A stretch of 64,000 nucleotides of DNA from Nesterenkonia sedimenti (GTDB lineage: Bacteria; Actinomycetota; Actinomycetes; Actinomycetales; Micrococcaceae): assembly GCF_012641515.1 (NCBI RefSeq), contig NZ_JABAHY010000002.1, positions 88,370 to 152,369 on the forward strand, written 5' to 3'. Each line of letters begins with the position of its first letter. The stretch's first letter is position 1. The notes beneath the pieces are model-generated. The model was not told where the DNA came from, ran no database searches, and saw only the letters and a list, made by a program, of their open reading frames with translations. This document shows, piece by piece, positions 26,107-33,991 of the stretch. The position numbers and the translations under genes are program-made.

Positions 26107-26949
26107 GTGCTGATGGGCCGTCGGGTCGAGCTGAAGACCAATGAGCAGCTGGCGTCAATGGACGCCGCCGGTTCAATCCTCTGCGGTGCCCTGGATGCGA
26201 CGATCGCTGCCGCAGCCCCAGGTGTCACCACAGGGGAGCTCAACGATGTCTTCGCCGAATACATCACCGCCCGTGGGGCCAAGCCCAACTTCCTGAACTA
26301 CCACGGCTTCCCCGGATACATCTGCGCCTCGGTCAATGAGGAGGTCGTCCACGGTATCCCCGGGGACCGGGTGCTGGAGACCGGGGATGTGCTCAAGATC
26401 GACGGCGGCTGCATCATCGACGGTTGGCACTCTGACTCCGCACGGACTGTGATCCTGGGATCCAGCCAGGAGGGGACCGCCGATCCCGAGGACGAGCGGC
26501 TCTCCGAGATCACCCGTGCGGCTCTGTGGCAGGGTATTGCCGCCTTCGCCACCGCAAGGCATACCAATGAGATCGGTGTGGCGATCCAGAAGTTCGTCCA
26601 GGCACAGAAGGGTAAGCGCCTGGGCATCTTGGAGGATTACACCGGTCACGGCATCGGCTCGGCCATGCATATGGCACCTGATGTCTTCAACTACGCCACC
26701 CGGATGCCGGGGGCGAAGATCAAGCCGGGTATGGCATTGGCCATTGAGCCCATGCTGGTCCGCGGCAGCATCGAGACCGATGTCCTCGACGACGACTGGA
26801 CGATCGTAACCACTGATGGTTCCCGCGCCAGCCAGTGGGAGCATTCGGTCTGCCGCCACCGCGACGGCATCTGGGTGCTCACCGCCGAAGATGGGGGAGC
26901 CTCCGAGCTCGAACCCCTCGGCATCACCCCAGTCCCCATCCCTGCATAG
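26107..26949 (+). CDS. map: Methionine aminopeptidase, type I
   Basis: The 280-aa enzyme removes the initiator methionine from new proteins. Metal ligands are seen in order: two Asp in DGGCIIDGWHSDSARTV, His in GHGIGSAMH, and Glu in AIEPM and in the later WEHS segment. GTG 26107 is used, with ATG 26113 as an alternative start. It follows adk by 9 nt, the usual secY-adk-map order. Confidence 0.96.
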   Translation: MLMGRRVELKTNEQLASMDAAGSILCGALDATIAAAAPGVTTGELNDVFAEYITARGAKPNFLNYHGFPGYICASVNEEVVHGIPGDRVLETGDVLKIDGGCIIDGWHSDSARTVILGSSQEGTADPEDERLSEITRAALWQGIAAFATARHTNEIGVAIQKFVQAQKGKRLGILEDYTGHGIGSAMHMAPDVFNYATRMPGAKIKPGMALAIEPMLVRGSIETDVLDDDWTIVTTDGSRASQWEHSVCRHRDGIWVLTAEDGGASELEPLGITPVPIPA

Positions 26950-26986
26950 GGGGAGCCCGCCGCCGGGACGAACGCCGACTAGCGCG

Positions 26987-27014
26987 TTGCGCTTGACTCG
27001 GGTACGATTATCTG
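26987..27014 (+). promoter_or_regulatory. Candidate infA promoter
   Basis: TTGCGC (26987-26992) and TATCTG (27009-27014) are 16 nt apart. A TTGACT at 26993-26998 lies between them and could be a second -35 for another start. The leader to infA is about 135 nt. Confidence 0.35.
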
Positions 27015-27154
27015 TTGGTTGTCTCTGTGGTCCAGTGTGCCCACATGAGACTTACTGAAGCAGAAACCCAGACCCCCTGATTTTTCGGCGTCGTCGTCAT
27101 TTTGTGCCGTCGGCTCGGATATCACAAGGGGGTCGCGATCGGTGTGTGGAGAGT

Positions 27155-27379
27155 ATGGGGAAAAAAGAAGGCGTAATTGAAGTCGAGGGTCAGGTCACCG
27201 AAGCCCTGCCGAATGCGCAGTTCCGGGTGAAGCTGGACAGCAACGATCACGTTGTCCTGGCCACGATCTCCGGCAAGATGCGCCAGCACTACATCCGCAT
27301 CCTCCCGGAGGACCGGGTCGTAGTGGAGATGAGTCCCTATGACCTCTCCCGCGGCCGCATCGTTTACCGCTACAAGTAA
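27155..27379 (+). CDS. infA: Translation initiation factor IF-1
   Basis: The 74-aa OB-fold factor binds the 30S A site during initiation. ATG 27155 gives [20 protein letters not shown], the family start. An upstream in-frame start would add 17 non-conserved residues. The protein includes [20 protein letters not shown] and ends RGRIVYRYK. It precedes rpmJ by 22 nt. Confidence 0.97.
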   Translation: MGKKEGVIEVEGQVTEALPNAQFRVKLDSNDHVVLATISGKMRQHYIRILPEDRVVVEMSPYDLSRGRIVYRYK

Positions 27380-27401
27380 AAGCAGACTAAGGAGAACCGC
27401 C

Positions 27402-27515
27402 ATGAAGGTTCAGCCGAGCGTCAAGCCGATCTGCTCCGACTGCAAGACCATCCGCCGCGGTGGTGTGGTCCGAGTGATCTGCAAGAACCCGCGCCACAAG
27501 CAGCGCCAGGGCTGA
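27402..27515 (+). CDS. rpmJ: 50S ribosomal protein L36
   Basis: This 37-codon gene encodes [17 protein letters not shown] and continues to RHKQRQG. Cys11, Cys14, Cys27 and His32 form the zinc ribbon of the zinc-containing L36 type. The ribosome site is AAGGAG, 6 nt before the ATG. Its position between infA and rpsM is the conserved one. Confidence 0.97.
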   Translation: MKVQPSVKPICSDCKTIRRGGVVRVICKNPRHKQRQG

Positions 27516-27520
27516 ACGCT

Positions 27521-27540
27521 TCCGCCCCAATGAGGGCGGA
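27521..27540 (+). terminator. Hairpin after rpmJ (possible partial terminator)
   Basis: TCCGCCC (27521-27527) pairs with GGGCGGA (27534-27540). There is no U-tract, so it may only slow transcription or mark processing. The rest of the 214-nt rpmJ-rpsM gap has no gene. Confidence 0.35.
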
Positions 27541-27729
27541 GACGTGCCTGGCAAAGCTAACAGCTCAATACAGACAAGGCAGTGCAGCTCGCGAATGAGC
27601 TGGCGAGCATACCTCCGGTTGCCGAAGGCCGGAGACCCGACGATGGCACCTCCTCCGGTGCCAGGATCACAAGTCCCGTAGGGGCCGCACTGTCGAAGAC
27701 CTTCGGAAGGACACAAGGAGGACTGCCAC

Positions 27730-28098
27730 ATGGCACGTCTGGCTGGAGTGGACATCCCCGATGCCAAGCGCACGGTGATCGCACTCACCTACATCTACGG
27801 CGTGGGCCGCACCCGCGCTGAGCAGGCCGTTGAGGCCACCGGTGTTGACCCCAACACCCGCGTGAAGGACCTGACTGACGAGCAGCTGGTCTCCCTGCGC
27901 GACTACATCGAAGGCAACTTCACCGTCGAGGGCGACCTCCGCCGTGAGGTTTCCGCCGACATCCGCCGCAAGGTCGAGATCGGCTCCTACCAGGGGCTGC
28001 GTCACCGCCGCGGCCTGCCCGTCCGCGGTCAGCGCACTAAGACCAATGCGCGTACCCGCAAGGGCCCGAAGAAGACCGTCGCAGGCAAGAAGAAGTAG
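27730..28098 (+). CDS. rpsM: 30S ribosomal protein S13
   Basis: The 122-aa S13 is a head protein that contacts P-site tRNA. It starts [20 protein letters not shown] and ends with [15 protein letters not shown]. The central [20 protein letters not shown] matches the family. The ribosome site is CAAGGAGG. It is 12 nt before rpsK. Confidence 0.98.
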   Translation: MARLAGVDIPDAKRTVIALTYIYGVGRTRAEQAVEATGVDPNTRVKDLTDEQLVSLRDYIEGNFTVEGDLRREVSADIRRKVEIGSYQGLRHRRGLPVRGQRTKTNARTRKGPKKTVAGKKK

Positions 28099-28110
28099 TC
28101 AGGAGTACCA

Positions 28111-28512
28111 ATGCCCCCAAAGACTCGTACTGCGGCGCGCAAGCCCCGCCGCCGCGCATCAAAGAACATTACCCAGGGTCAGGCTCACATCAAGTCGACC
28201 TTCAACAACACCATCGTCTCGATCACCGACACCACCGGTGCCGTGGTCTCCTGGGCCTCCTCCGGTGAGGTTGGCTTCAAGGGCTCCCGTAAGTCGACTC
28301 CCTTCGCCGCGCAGATGGCAGCCGAGCAGGCCGCCAAGCGTGCACAGGAGCACGGGATGAAGAAGGTCGATGTCTTCGTCAAGGGCCCCGGCTCCGGACG
28401 TGAGACCGCTATCCGCTCCCTGCAGGCAGCTGGCCTCGAGGTCGGCTCCATCCAGGACGTGACCCCCTCGGCACACAACGGCTGCCGTCCCCCGAAGCGC
28501 CGTCGCGTCTGA
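28111..28512 (+). CDS. rpsK: 30S ribosomal protein S11
   Basis: The 133-aa S11 lies on the platform near the mRNA exit. [20 protein letters not shown] and the end [16 protein letters not shown] are typical. In many bacteria rpsD follows. Here a 128-nt spacer leads directly to rpoA. Confidence 0.98.
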   Translation: MPPKTRTAARKPRRRASKNITQGQAHIKSTFNNTIVSITDTTGAVVSWASSGEVGFKGSRKSTPFAAQMAAEQAAKRAQEHGMKKVDVFVKGPGSGRETAIRSLQAAGLEVGSIQDVTPSAHNGCRPPKRRRV

Positions 28513-28640
28513 CGCGGCTTCTTACCCCAGCCCTGAATCCCGGCGGCGCACGGCACCACACCTATGGTGCCGGCGTCGTCGGAAAGACCACTGAAAAAAG
28601 AATGCGTCATATAGCGGATGCACTCTGAAAGGAATCACCA

Positions 28641-29654
28641 GTGCTCATTGCACAGCGCCCCACGCTGACTGAAGAAGTCGTTGACGAGAACCGTTCCCGC
28701 TTCACCATCGAGCCCCTGGAGCCCGGCTTCGGCTACACTCTGGGCAACTCGCTGCGCCGGACCCTGCTGTCCTCCATCCCCGGTGCTGCTGTGACCAGCA
28801 TCCGGATCGACGGCATCCAGCACGAGTTCACCACCATCCCCGGTGCTAAGGAAGACGTCACCGAGCTGGTGCTCAACATCAAGAAGCTCTCCATCTCCTC
28901 CGAGCACGACGAGCCGGTTGTGGCTTACCTCCGCAAGGAGGGCCCCGGCCCGGTGACCGCCGCGGATATCACTCCGCCGGCCGGTGTCGAGTTCCACAAC
29001 CCGGAGCTGGAGCTGCTGACCTTCAACGAGGACGGCAAGCTGGATCTGGAGCTGACCATCGAGCGTGGCCGCGGCTACGTCTCGGCAGCCATGAACAAGG
29101 TTGAGGACGCGGAGATCGGCCGGATCCCCGTGGACTCCATCTACTCCCCGGTGCTGAAGGTCAGCTTCAAGGTCGAGGCCACTCGTGTTGAGCAGCGCAC
29201 CGACTTCGACAAGCTGACCATCGATGTGGAGACCAAGCCCTCGCTGTCCCCGCGGGATGCTCTGGCCTCGGCCGGTTCCACCCTGGTGGAGCTCTTCGGC
29301 CTGGCCAAGGAGCTGAACTTCTCCGCTGAGGGCATCGAGATCGGACCTTCCCCGACCGATGCAGCACTTGCCGCCGATATGGCCCTGCCGATTGAGGATC
29401 TGGAGCTCACCGTGCGCTCCTACAACTGCCTCAAGCGTGAAGGTATCCACACCATCGGTGAGCTCACCGCCCGCTCCGAGGCCGATCTCATGGACATCCG
29501 CAACTTCGGTGCCAAGTCCATCGACGAGGTCAAGGAGAAGCTGGTCGAGTACAACCTCCAGCTGAAGGACTCCCCGGAGGGCTTTGACCCGACGGCTGCC
29601 CGCTTCGCCGCTGAAGAGGACGAGTACGACGAGGACGCCCAGTTCTCCAACTGA
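28641..29654 (+). CDS. rpoA: DNA-directed RNA polymerase subunit alpha
   Basis: The 337-aa alpha subunit nucleates polymerase assembly. The N-terminal dimerisation domain has [20 protein letters not shown] linker follows, and then the C-terminal domain, about residues 250-315, with [20 protein letters not shown], which binds UP elements and activators. An acidic tail ends the protein. The GTG start follows GAAAGGAATC. rplQ lies 68 nt downstream. Confidence 0.98.
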   Translation: MLIAQRPTLTEEVVDENRSRFTIEPLEPGFGYTLGNSLRRTLLSSIPGAAVTSIRIDGIQHEFTTIPGAKEDVTELVLNIKKLSISSEHDEPVVAYLRKEGPGPVTAADITPPAGVEFHNPELELLTFNEDGKLDLELTIERGRGYVSAAMNKVEDAEIGRIPVDSIYSPVLKVSFKVEATRVEQRTDFDKLTIDVETKPSLSPRDALASAGSTLVELFGLAKELNFSAEGIEIGPSPTDAALAADMALPIEDLELTVRSYNCLKREGIHTIGELTARSEADLMDIRNFGAKSIDEVKEKLVEYNLQLKDSPEGFDPTAARFAAEEDEYDEDAQFSN

Positions 29655-29722
29655 GCGCCTGACCTGAAGTCATTCGTGCTCGCCGACCAGATTGGTGAGC
29701 GCCATTCCAAGGAGTAACAGAC

Positions 29723-30316
29723 ATGCCTACCCCAACTAAGGGAAAGCGCCTGGGCGGCAGCCCGGCGCATGAGAAGCAGATGCTGGCCAACCTCTCGGCC
29801 AGCCTGTTCGAGCACCGCTCGATCACCACCACACTGACCAAGGCCAAGCGGCTGCGCCCCTACGCCGAGAAGCTGATCACCAAAGCCAAGCGCGGTGACC
29901 TCGCTGCTCGCCGTGAGGTGGTCGCCAAGATCAGCGCCAACAACGCCACCAACCAGGCTGTTGTGCACGAGCTGTTCACCGTGATCGCACCGGCTATGGC
30001 CGAGCGTGAGGGTGGCTACACCCGGATCACCAAGATCGGCAACCGTAAGGGCGACAACGCCCCGATGGCTGTTATCGAGCTGGTCATGGAGCCCGTCTCC
30101 CCGAAGCAGAAGGTCGTCCAGGACGCTGAGGCTGCAACTGCCGCCGCAGCACCGGTGGAGCCGGCTGAGGTTGAGGCCGAGGAGACCACTGAGGTCGAGG
30201 CTGAAGAGACCGAGGCTGCTGCTGAGGAGACCGCCGAGGCCACTGAGGCTGAGGAGACCCCCGAGGCTGCGGAGGAAGAGGCGTCCGAGGAGTCTGAGGA
30301 GTCCGAAGAGAAGTAG
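29723..30316 (+). CDS. rplQ: 50S ribosomal protein L17 with long acidic C-terminal tail
   Basis: The 197-aa product has the L17 core in about residues 1-130 ([20 protein letters not shown] at the start, [20 protein letters not shown] at the end). A tail of about 65 residues made almost only of Glu, Ala and Thr follows. The core is the 120-130-aa bacterial L17 found under the exit tunnel. Tails of this kind occur in actinobacteria, but their role is not known to me. It is the last gene of the alpha operon. Confidence 0.96.
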   Translation: MPTPTKGKRLGGSPAHEKQMLANLSASLFEHRSITTTLTKAKRLRPYAEKLITKAKRGDLAARREVVAKISANNATNQAVVHELFTVIAPAMAEREGGYTRITKIGNRKGDNAPMAVIELVMEPVSPKQKVVQDAEAATAAAAPVEPAEVEAEETTEVEAEETEAAAEETAEATEAEETPEAAEEEASEESEESEEK

Positions 30317-30334
30317 TTTCCTCTCGTCTTCGTT

Positions 30335-30371
30335 GATGATCCCCCGATCGCATTGCGGTCGGGGGATCATC
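30335..30371 (+). terminator. Terminator after rplQ
   Basis: GATGATCCCCCGA (30335-30347) pairs perfectly with TCGGGGGATCATC (30359-30371). The loop is 11 nt, and CGTTTAA follows. Confidence 0.8.
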
Positions 30372-30395
30372 CGTTTAACCACAATGGTTTCTGCG

Positions 30396-30456
30396 CTGAG
30401 ACGGAAAGGGAGTCAGTTCTCCTATCAGGCCATAGCTGACTCCCCGAACGTTTCAT
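30396..30456. repeat. Interrupted palindrome, unit 1 of a tandem pair
   Basis: A 21-nt arm at 30396-30416 matches the reverse complement of 30436-30456 at 15 of 21 positions, including a perfect 9-bp GGGAGTCAG/CTGACTCCC. A 19-nt spacer separates the arms. The unit is repeated 84 nt downstream with the same arm and spacer lengths. Confidence 0.8.
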
Positions 30457-30479
30457 TTGGGGGATCTGTGTGGAGGGCG

Positions 30480-30540
30480 GTGAAACGGCGGGGGAGTGGG
30501 TGAATAGGCCGGCGGCGGCCTGACTCCCTGAACGTTTCAT
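30480..30540. repeat. Interrupted palindrome, unit 2 of a tandem pair
   Basis: The right arm 30520-30540 matches 30436-30456 at 20 of 21 bases. The left arm 30480-30500 matches its reverse complement at 15 of 21, with a perfect TGAAACG/CGTTTCA. The spacer is again 19 nt. The right arm covers the place where the -35 of the truA promoter would be. Confidence 0.8.
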
Positions 30541-30552
30541 ATTCGGTATCGA

Positions 30553-30558
30553 TAGGGT
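30553..30558 (+). promoter_or_regulatory. -10 box (TAGGGT) of truA, leaderless geometry
   Basis: TAGGGT is followed by 6 nt and the ATG of truA. A GGAG is present, but only 1 nt from the ATG, too close to act as a ribosome site. Confidence 0.5.
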
Positions 30559-30564
30559 TGGAGC

Positions 30565-31413
30565 ATGCCCAGAATCCGCCTCGACCTGGCCTATGACGGC
30601 AATGCCTATAAGGGATGGGCCCACCAGCCGGGACTGCAAACTGTCGAAGGTGTGCTCCGCGAGGCATTGGCCACCATCATCCGGCGGGAGGTCCCGGTCA
30701 CCGTGGCCGGCCGTACCGATGCCGGGGTGCACGCCCGCGGCCAGGTGGTCCACCTCGACCTCGAGGCTGAGGAGTTCGAGAATCTCGCCCGCGGCCGGGA
30801 GATTCAGCCCGCAGAGGCGATGACACGCAGACTCAATGGTGTCCTCGGCAGGCAGGAGGGCGGCGTCGTCGTCTATTCAGCCCGTGAGGTGCCAGCAGAA
30901 TTCGATGCACGGTTCTCGGCCCTGAGCCGCACCTACACCTACCGAATTGCCGACCGGCGGGAACTCTGGGATCCGCTGCGTCGGTTCGATACCGCCTGGC
31001 TGCGCAGCGGTCTCGATGCCAAACTGATGGACGCTGAGGCCACCAGTGTTCTGGGGCTGCATGACTTCGGCGGCTTCTGCCGTCCCAGGGAGCACTCCAC
31101 GACCATTCGGGACCTGCTGAGTTTCAGCATCACCCGAGGTGAGGATGAGGTGATCACCGCGCGGCTGACCGCTGATGCCTTCTGCCACCATATGGTCCGA
31201 GCCCTGATCGGCGCGGCGATCAGTGTGGGGGAGGGCCGGCGCGCCCCCGGCTGGCTGTTTGAACTGCTGCAGGATCCCGAATGGAATGAGCGGGTCCGCC
31301 TGGCCCCGCCCCAGGGACTGGTGCTGGAATCGGTGGACTACCCCGCCGATGACCTCCTGGCGGACCGCGCAGCCCAAACCCGAGCGCGGCGAGCGGATAA
31401 GCTGAACGAGTGA
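30565..31413 (+). CDS. truA: tRNA pseudouridine(38-40) synthase TruA
   Basis: The 282-aa enzyme makes pseudouridine in the anticodon stem-loop of tRNAs. It starts MPRIRLDLAYDGNAYKGWAH. The catalytic Asp is in AGRTDAGVHARGQVVHLD near residue 53, and FCHHMVRALIGAAISVGEGR is the C-terminal signature. The gene follows the rplQ terminator and two tandem palindromes. Its stop overlaps the start of the methyltransferase gene by 4 nt (GTGA), so the two are translated together. Confidence 0.96.
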   Translation: MPRIRLDLAYDGNAYKGWAHQPGLQTVEGVLREALATIIRREVPVTVAGRTDAGVHARGQVVHLDLEAEEFENLARGREIQPAEAMTRRLNGVLGRQEGGVVVYSAREVPAEFDARFSALSRTYTYRIADRRELWDPLRRFDTAWLRSGLDAKLMDAEATSVLGLHDFGGFCRPREHSTTIRDLLSFSITRGEDEVITARLTADAFCHHMVRALIGAAISVGEGRRAPGWLFELLQDPEWNERVRLAPPQGLVLESVDYPADDLLADRAAQTRARRADKLNE

Positions 31414-32300
31414 GTCAGCAGCCCCTGTGGAGCCCAGATGCCCCGAACACCGTGATCCATGGGGACAATCTGCCTGTGCTCGAAAAGCTGCCCAGCAACA
31501 GCTTCCAGCTGATCTACATCGACCCCCCGTTCAACACCGGACGGACGATGACCCGCCAGACTGTGCGCACGGTCCGTACCGAGGGGGCCAGCAGGGTGGG
31601 CTTCAAAGGCCACACCTATGAGACCATCAAAGGCACCCTGAGCTCCTATGACGACGCCTTCGCCGACTACTGGGGGTTCCTGGAGCCCCGGCTGGAGGAG
31701 GCCTGGCGGCTGCTGACCGAGGAGGGCACCCTCTACCTCCACCTGGACTACCGGGAGGTCCACTACGCCAAAGTCCTGCTCGATGCGCTCTTCGGCCGGG
31801 ACTGCTTCCTCAACGAGATCATCTGGGCCTATGACTACGGGGCCCGCACCAATAAGCGCTGGCCGCCCAAGCACGACACCATCCTGGTCTATGTGAAGAA
31901 CCCCGATAATTACCGGTTCAACAACGCCGAGGTCGATCGGGAGCCCTATATGGCCCCCGGGCTGGTCACCCCGGAGAAAGTCGCCCGCGGCAAACTGCCC
32001 ACGGACGTCTGGTGGCACACGATTGTCGGCCCCACCTCCCGGGAGAAGACCGGCTACCCCACCCAGAAGCCCCTAGGGGTCATCCGCCGGATTGTGCAGG
32101 CATCCTCGGCCGAGGGGGACTGGGTGCTGGACTTCTTCGCCGGCTCCGGAACGCTGGGGGCTGCCGCAGCCGAGACAGGGCGCCGGTACCTACTCATCGA
32201 CCAGAATCCGGAGGCGCTGAAGACCATGCAGAAACGCTTTGCGACCACGACGACGCCCCCGCAGTTCCTACGCCCCAACGGCCAGTTGGCCCTATCATGA
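31410..32300 (+). CDS. Orphan site-specific DNA methyltransferase, beta class (N6-adenine or N4-cytosine)
   Basis: The 296-aa product has the motif order of beta-class DNA amino-methyltransferases. Catalytic motif IV (DPPF) is at residues 38-41, and the AdoMet motif (DFFAGSGT) is at 241-248, preceded by TGYPTQKPLGVIRRIV. It is a single-domain protein of the M.HpaI/YhdJ kind. The target sequence cannot be read from the protein. No restriction endonuclease is nearby: the neighbours are truA (4-nt overlap) and rplM. It is therefore more likely a regulatory or epigenetic methylase than part of a restriction system. The rplM promoter lies at its 3' end. Confidence 0.88.
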   Translation: MSQQPLWSPDAPNTVIHGDNLPVLEKLPSNSFQLIYIDPPFNTGRTMTRQTVRTVRTEGASRVGFKGHTYETIKGTLSSYDDAFADYWGFLEPRLEEAWRLLTEEGTLYLHLDYREVHYAKVLLDALFGRDCFLNEIIWAYDYGARTNKRWPPKHDTILVYVKNPDNYRFNNAEVDREPYMAPGLVTPEKVARGKLPTDVWWHTIVGPTSREKTGYPTQKPLGVIRRIVQASSAEGDWVLDFFAGSGTLGAAAAETGRRYLLIDQNPEALKTMQKRFATTTTPPQFLRPNGQLALS

Positions 32301-32315
32301 ACAACCCGGTATAGT
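32286..32315 (+). promoter_or_regulatory. Probable rplM-rpsI promoter
   Basis: TTGGCC (32286-32291) and TATAGT (32310-32315) have an 18-nt spacer. The -35 lies inside the end of the methyltransferase gene. Transcription would start near 32322, giving a leader of about 300 nt. Confidence 0.55.
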
Positions 32316-32621
32316 AGAACGTTGTTGTGCGTGTCCAGTCCTGCCTGGATTCGTGTCGAGGCGGCTCAGTTGCATGGCCTTCAAGCCTCCACGAATGCGG
32401 TAAGGGACAACACGGGCCTCGAATCTCTCCGGCCCTCACCCGGGGAACGAGCAGCGCACTGAAACAAGCGAGGGCATCACAGCCACCGCGACCCGAAGGA
32501 TGCAGCAGCAATCCGCTGCCGCATCTGAGACCAAGTGCATCAGCGCTTGATGCCGCCGCGCATCTCACACGTGGCAGCACAGTGCTGAACCGTAGAAGAC
32601 CGACCGTAAGGCAAAACCACC
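32316..32621 (+). other. Long rplM leader, no gene seen
   Basis: This stretch of about 300 nt before rplM has no convincing coding frame. It has several short GC-rich complementary stretches, and its length suggests an autoregulatory leader for L13/S9. I could not resolve a specific fold. Confidence 0.35.
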
Positions 32622-33065
32622 GTGCGTACGTACACTCCTAAAGCAGGCGACGCCGACCCGCAGTGGCACATCATCGATGCCACTGACGTGGTCCTGGGCC
32701 GTCTCGCCTCCCACGCCGCCACCCTGCTGCGCGGCAAGCACAAGCCGACCTTTGCTCCTCACCAGGACATGGGCGACTTCGTGATCATCATCAACGCTGA
32801 GAAAGTCGCCGTCACCGGTGACAAGGCAGCCAAGAAGACCTACCACCGTCACTCCGGCTTCCCGGGCGGGCTGAAGTCCATCAGCTTCGAGCAGATGATC
32901 CAGCGTCACCCCACCCGAGCTGTGGAAGAGGCCGTCAAGGGCATGATTCCGCACACCAAGCTCGGCCGCGCTCAGCTGAAGAAGCTGCGCGTCTACGCAG
33001 GCAGCGAGCACCCGCACGCTGCCCAGCAGCCCAAGCCGTTTGAGATCAGCCAGGTCGCCCAGTAA
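32622..33065 (+). CDS. rplM: 50S ribosomal protein L13
   Basis: The 147-aa L13 is an early assembly protein. The start is GTG, giving [20 protein letters not shown]. The signature [20 protein letters not shown] near the C-terminus is intact. rpsI follows after 36 nt with its own AGGAG site, the conserved rplM-rpsI pair. Confidence 0.98.
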   Translation: MRTYTPKAGDADPQWHIIDATDVVLGRLASHAATLLRGKHKPTFAPHQDMGDFVIIINAEKVAVTGDKAAKKTYHRHSGFPGGLKSISFEQMIQRHPTRAVEEAVKGMIPHTKLGRAQLKKLRVYAGSEHPHAAQQPKPFEISQVAQ

Positions 33066-33101
33066 TCCGGGCCCGACTCTAGAGACTTAATTAGGAGAAC
33101 C

Positions 33102-33599
33102 GTGGCTCAGAACACTGAAGAGCTTACTGAAACCGAGGAGCTGTCCAGCTACACCTCGGAATCTGCCCCGACCACCACTGAGGAGCCCGCTGCAGAGCGT
33201 GCCCCGCTGACCGTTCCCGGTGCTGCCATCGGCCGTCGCAAGCGCGCCCGCGCCCGCGTCCGCCTGATCCCCGGTACCGGCAAGTGGACCATCAACGGCC
33301 GCAGCCTGGAGGACTACTTCCCCAATAAGCTGCACCAGCAGGAGGTCAACGACCCCTTCACCCTGCTGGGCCTGCAGGAAAGCTACGACGTCGTCGCACT
33401 GATCGACGGCGGCGGACCTTCCGGCCAGGCCGGTGCCCTGCGCCTGGGCATCTCCCGTGCCCTCAACGGCATCGACCGTGAGCACAACCGCCCGGCACTG
33501 AAGAAGGCAGGCTTCCTGACCCGCGACGCCCGTGCCGTGGAGCGCAAGAAGGCCGGCCTTAAGAAGGCCCGTAAGGCTCCGCAGTACTCCAAGCGTTAA
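33102..33599 (+). CDS. rpsI: 30S ribosomal protein S9
   Basis: The 165-aa S9 has the canonical core from about residue 43 ([20 protein letters not shown]) to the C-terminus KAPQYSKR, whose last residues reach the P-site tRNA. About 42 acidic and threonine-rich residues precede the core, an actinobacterial extension absent in E. coli (130 aa). The GTG start follows TTAGGAGAACC. Confidence 0.97.
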   Translation: MAQNTEELTETEELSSYTSESAPTTTEEPAAERAPLTVPGAAIGRRKRARARVRLIPGTGKWTINGRSLEDYFPNKLHQQEVNDPFTLLGLQESYDVVALIDGGGPSGQAGALRLGISRALNGIDREHNRPALKKAGFLTRDARAVERKKAGLKKARKAPQYSKR

Positions 33600-33668
33600 T
33601 TTAGGCATTCCCGGCGCCCTGCTCGGCAGGCGCCCCGAAGCCATCAGGCTGGTCGACCAGCCGCTGAG

Positions 33669-33714
33669 AAGGCCCGTATCCACAGCCATTGTGCTGACAG
33701 GATGCGGGCCTTTT
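33669..33714 (+). terminator. Terminator after rpsI
   Basis: AAGGCCCGTATCC and GGATGCGGGCCTTTT form a stem with one mismatch pair, followed by a T run (33711-33714). It ends the rplM-rpsI operon. Confidence 0.75.
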
Positions 33715-33795
33715 CGTGTCTAGACGGAGGTCTCAGAATGGTGACATTTCCGTCTCTTTTTAAGAACATTACCTATTTGGGCTCCGAACCCGTTC

Positions 33796-33801
33796 TACAG
33801 T
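33796..33801 (+). promoter_or_regulatory. -10 box (TACAGT) for the structured RNA
   Basis: TACAGT lies 7 nt before a GGTCC-ACAAA-GGACC hairpin that would be the 5' end of a transcript. The -35 region is poor (TATTTG at about 16 nt). Confidence 0.35.
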
Positions 33802-33807
33802 GAGGGC

Positions 33808-33962
33808 GGTCCACAAAGGACCTCTAACTACATAGGCACTGTCTCGCACAGGGCCGGAATCACAGACAAGGAACGGTTATTGCGGTGGAACCACCCCGCC
33901 CGAGGTGTTGATCACAGCTTGATACCGAAAATCCCCGTCAGGTCCTCCTGGCGGGGATTTTT
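33808..33962 (+). ncRNA. Candidate structured RNA or attenuator upstream of glmM
   Basis: About 155 nt contain a 5' hairpin (GGTCC 33808-33812 with GGACC 33818-33822), a CTGT/ACAG hairpin near 33838-33850, a GGTG-GAAC-CACC hairpin at 33884-33895, and an intrinsic terminator. The terminator is AATCCCCGTCAGG with CCTGGCGGGGATT (one G-U), then TTTT, at 33928-33962. CCCCGCC (33894-33900) is also perfectly complementary to GGCGGGG (33950-33956) in the terminator's 3' arm. That would allow a switch between terminator and antiterminator. No open frame explains the region. It could be a free small RNA, because glmM has its own -10 box just downstream. Confidence 0.5.
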
Positions 33963-33975
33963 CATCTGGGAGCGT

Positions 33976-33981
33976 TAGACT
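33976..33981 (+). promoter_or_regulatory. -10 box (TAGACT) of glmM
   Basis: TAGACT is 10 nt before the ATG, so the leader would be only a few nucleotides. There is no ribosome site in those 10 nt. Confidence 0.45.
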
Positions 33982-33991
33982 CACATCCAAT

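Noticed and set aside
33880..33900. T-box-like GGTGGAACC before glmM
   Set aside because: It fits the GGTGGNACC part of the T-box word, but there is no specifier stem-loop of normal size and glmM is not a T-box-type target. The match is kept only as part of the unnamed structured RNA.
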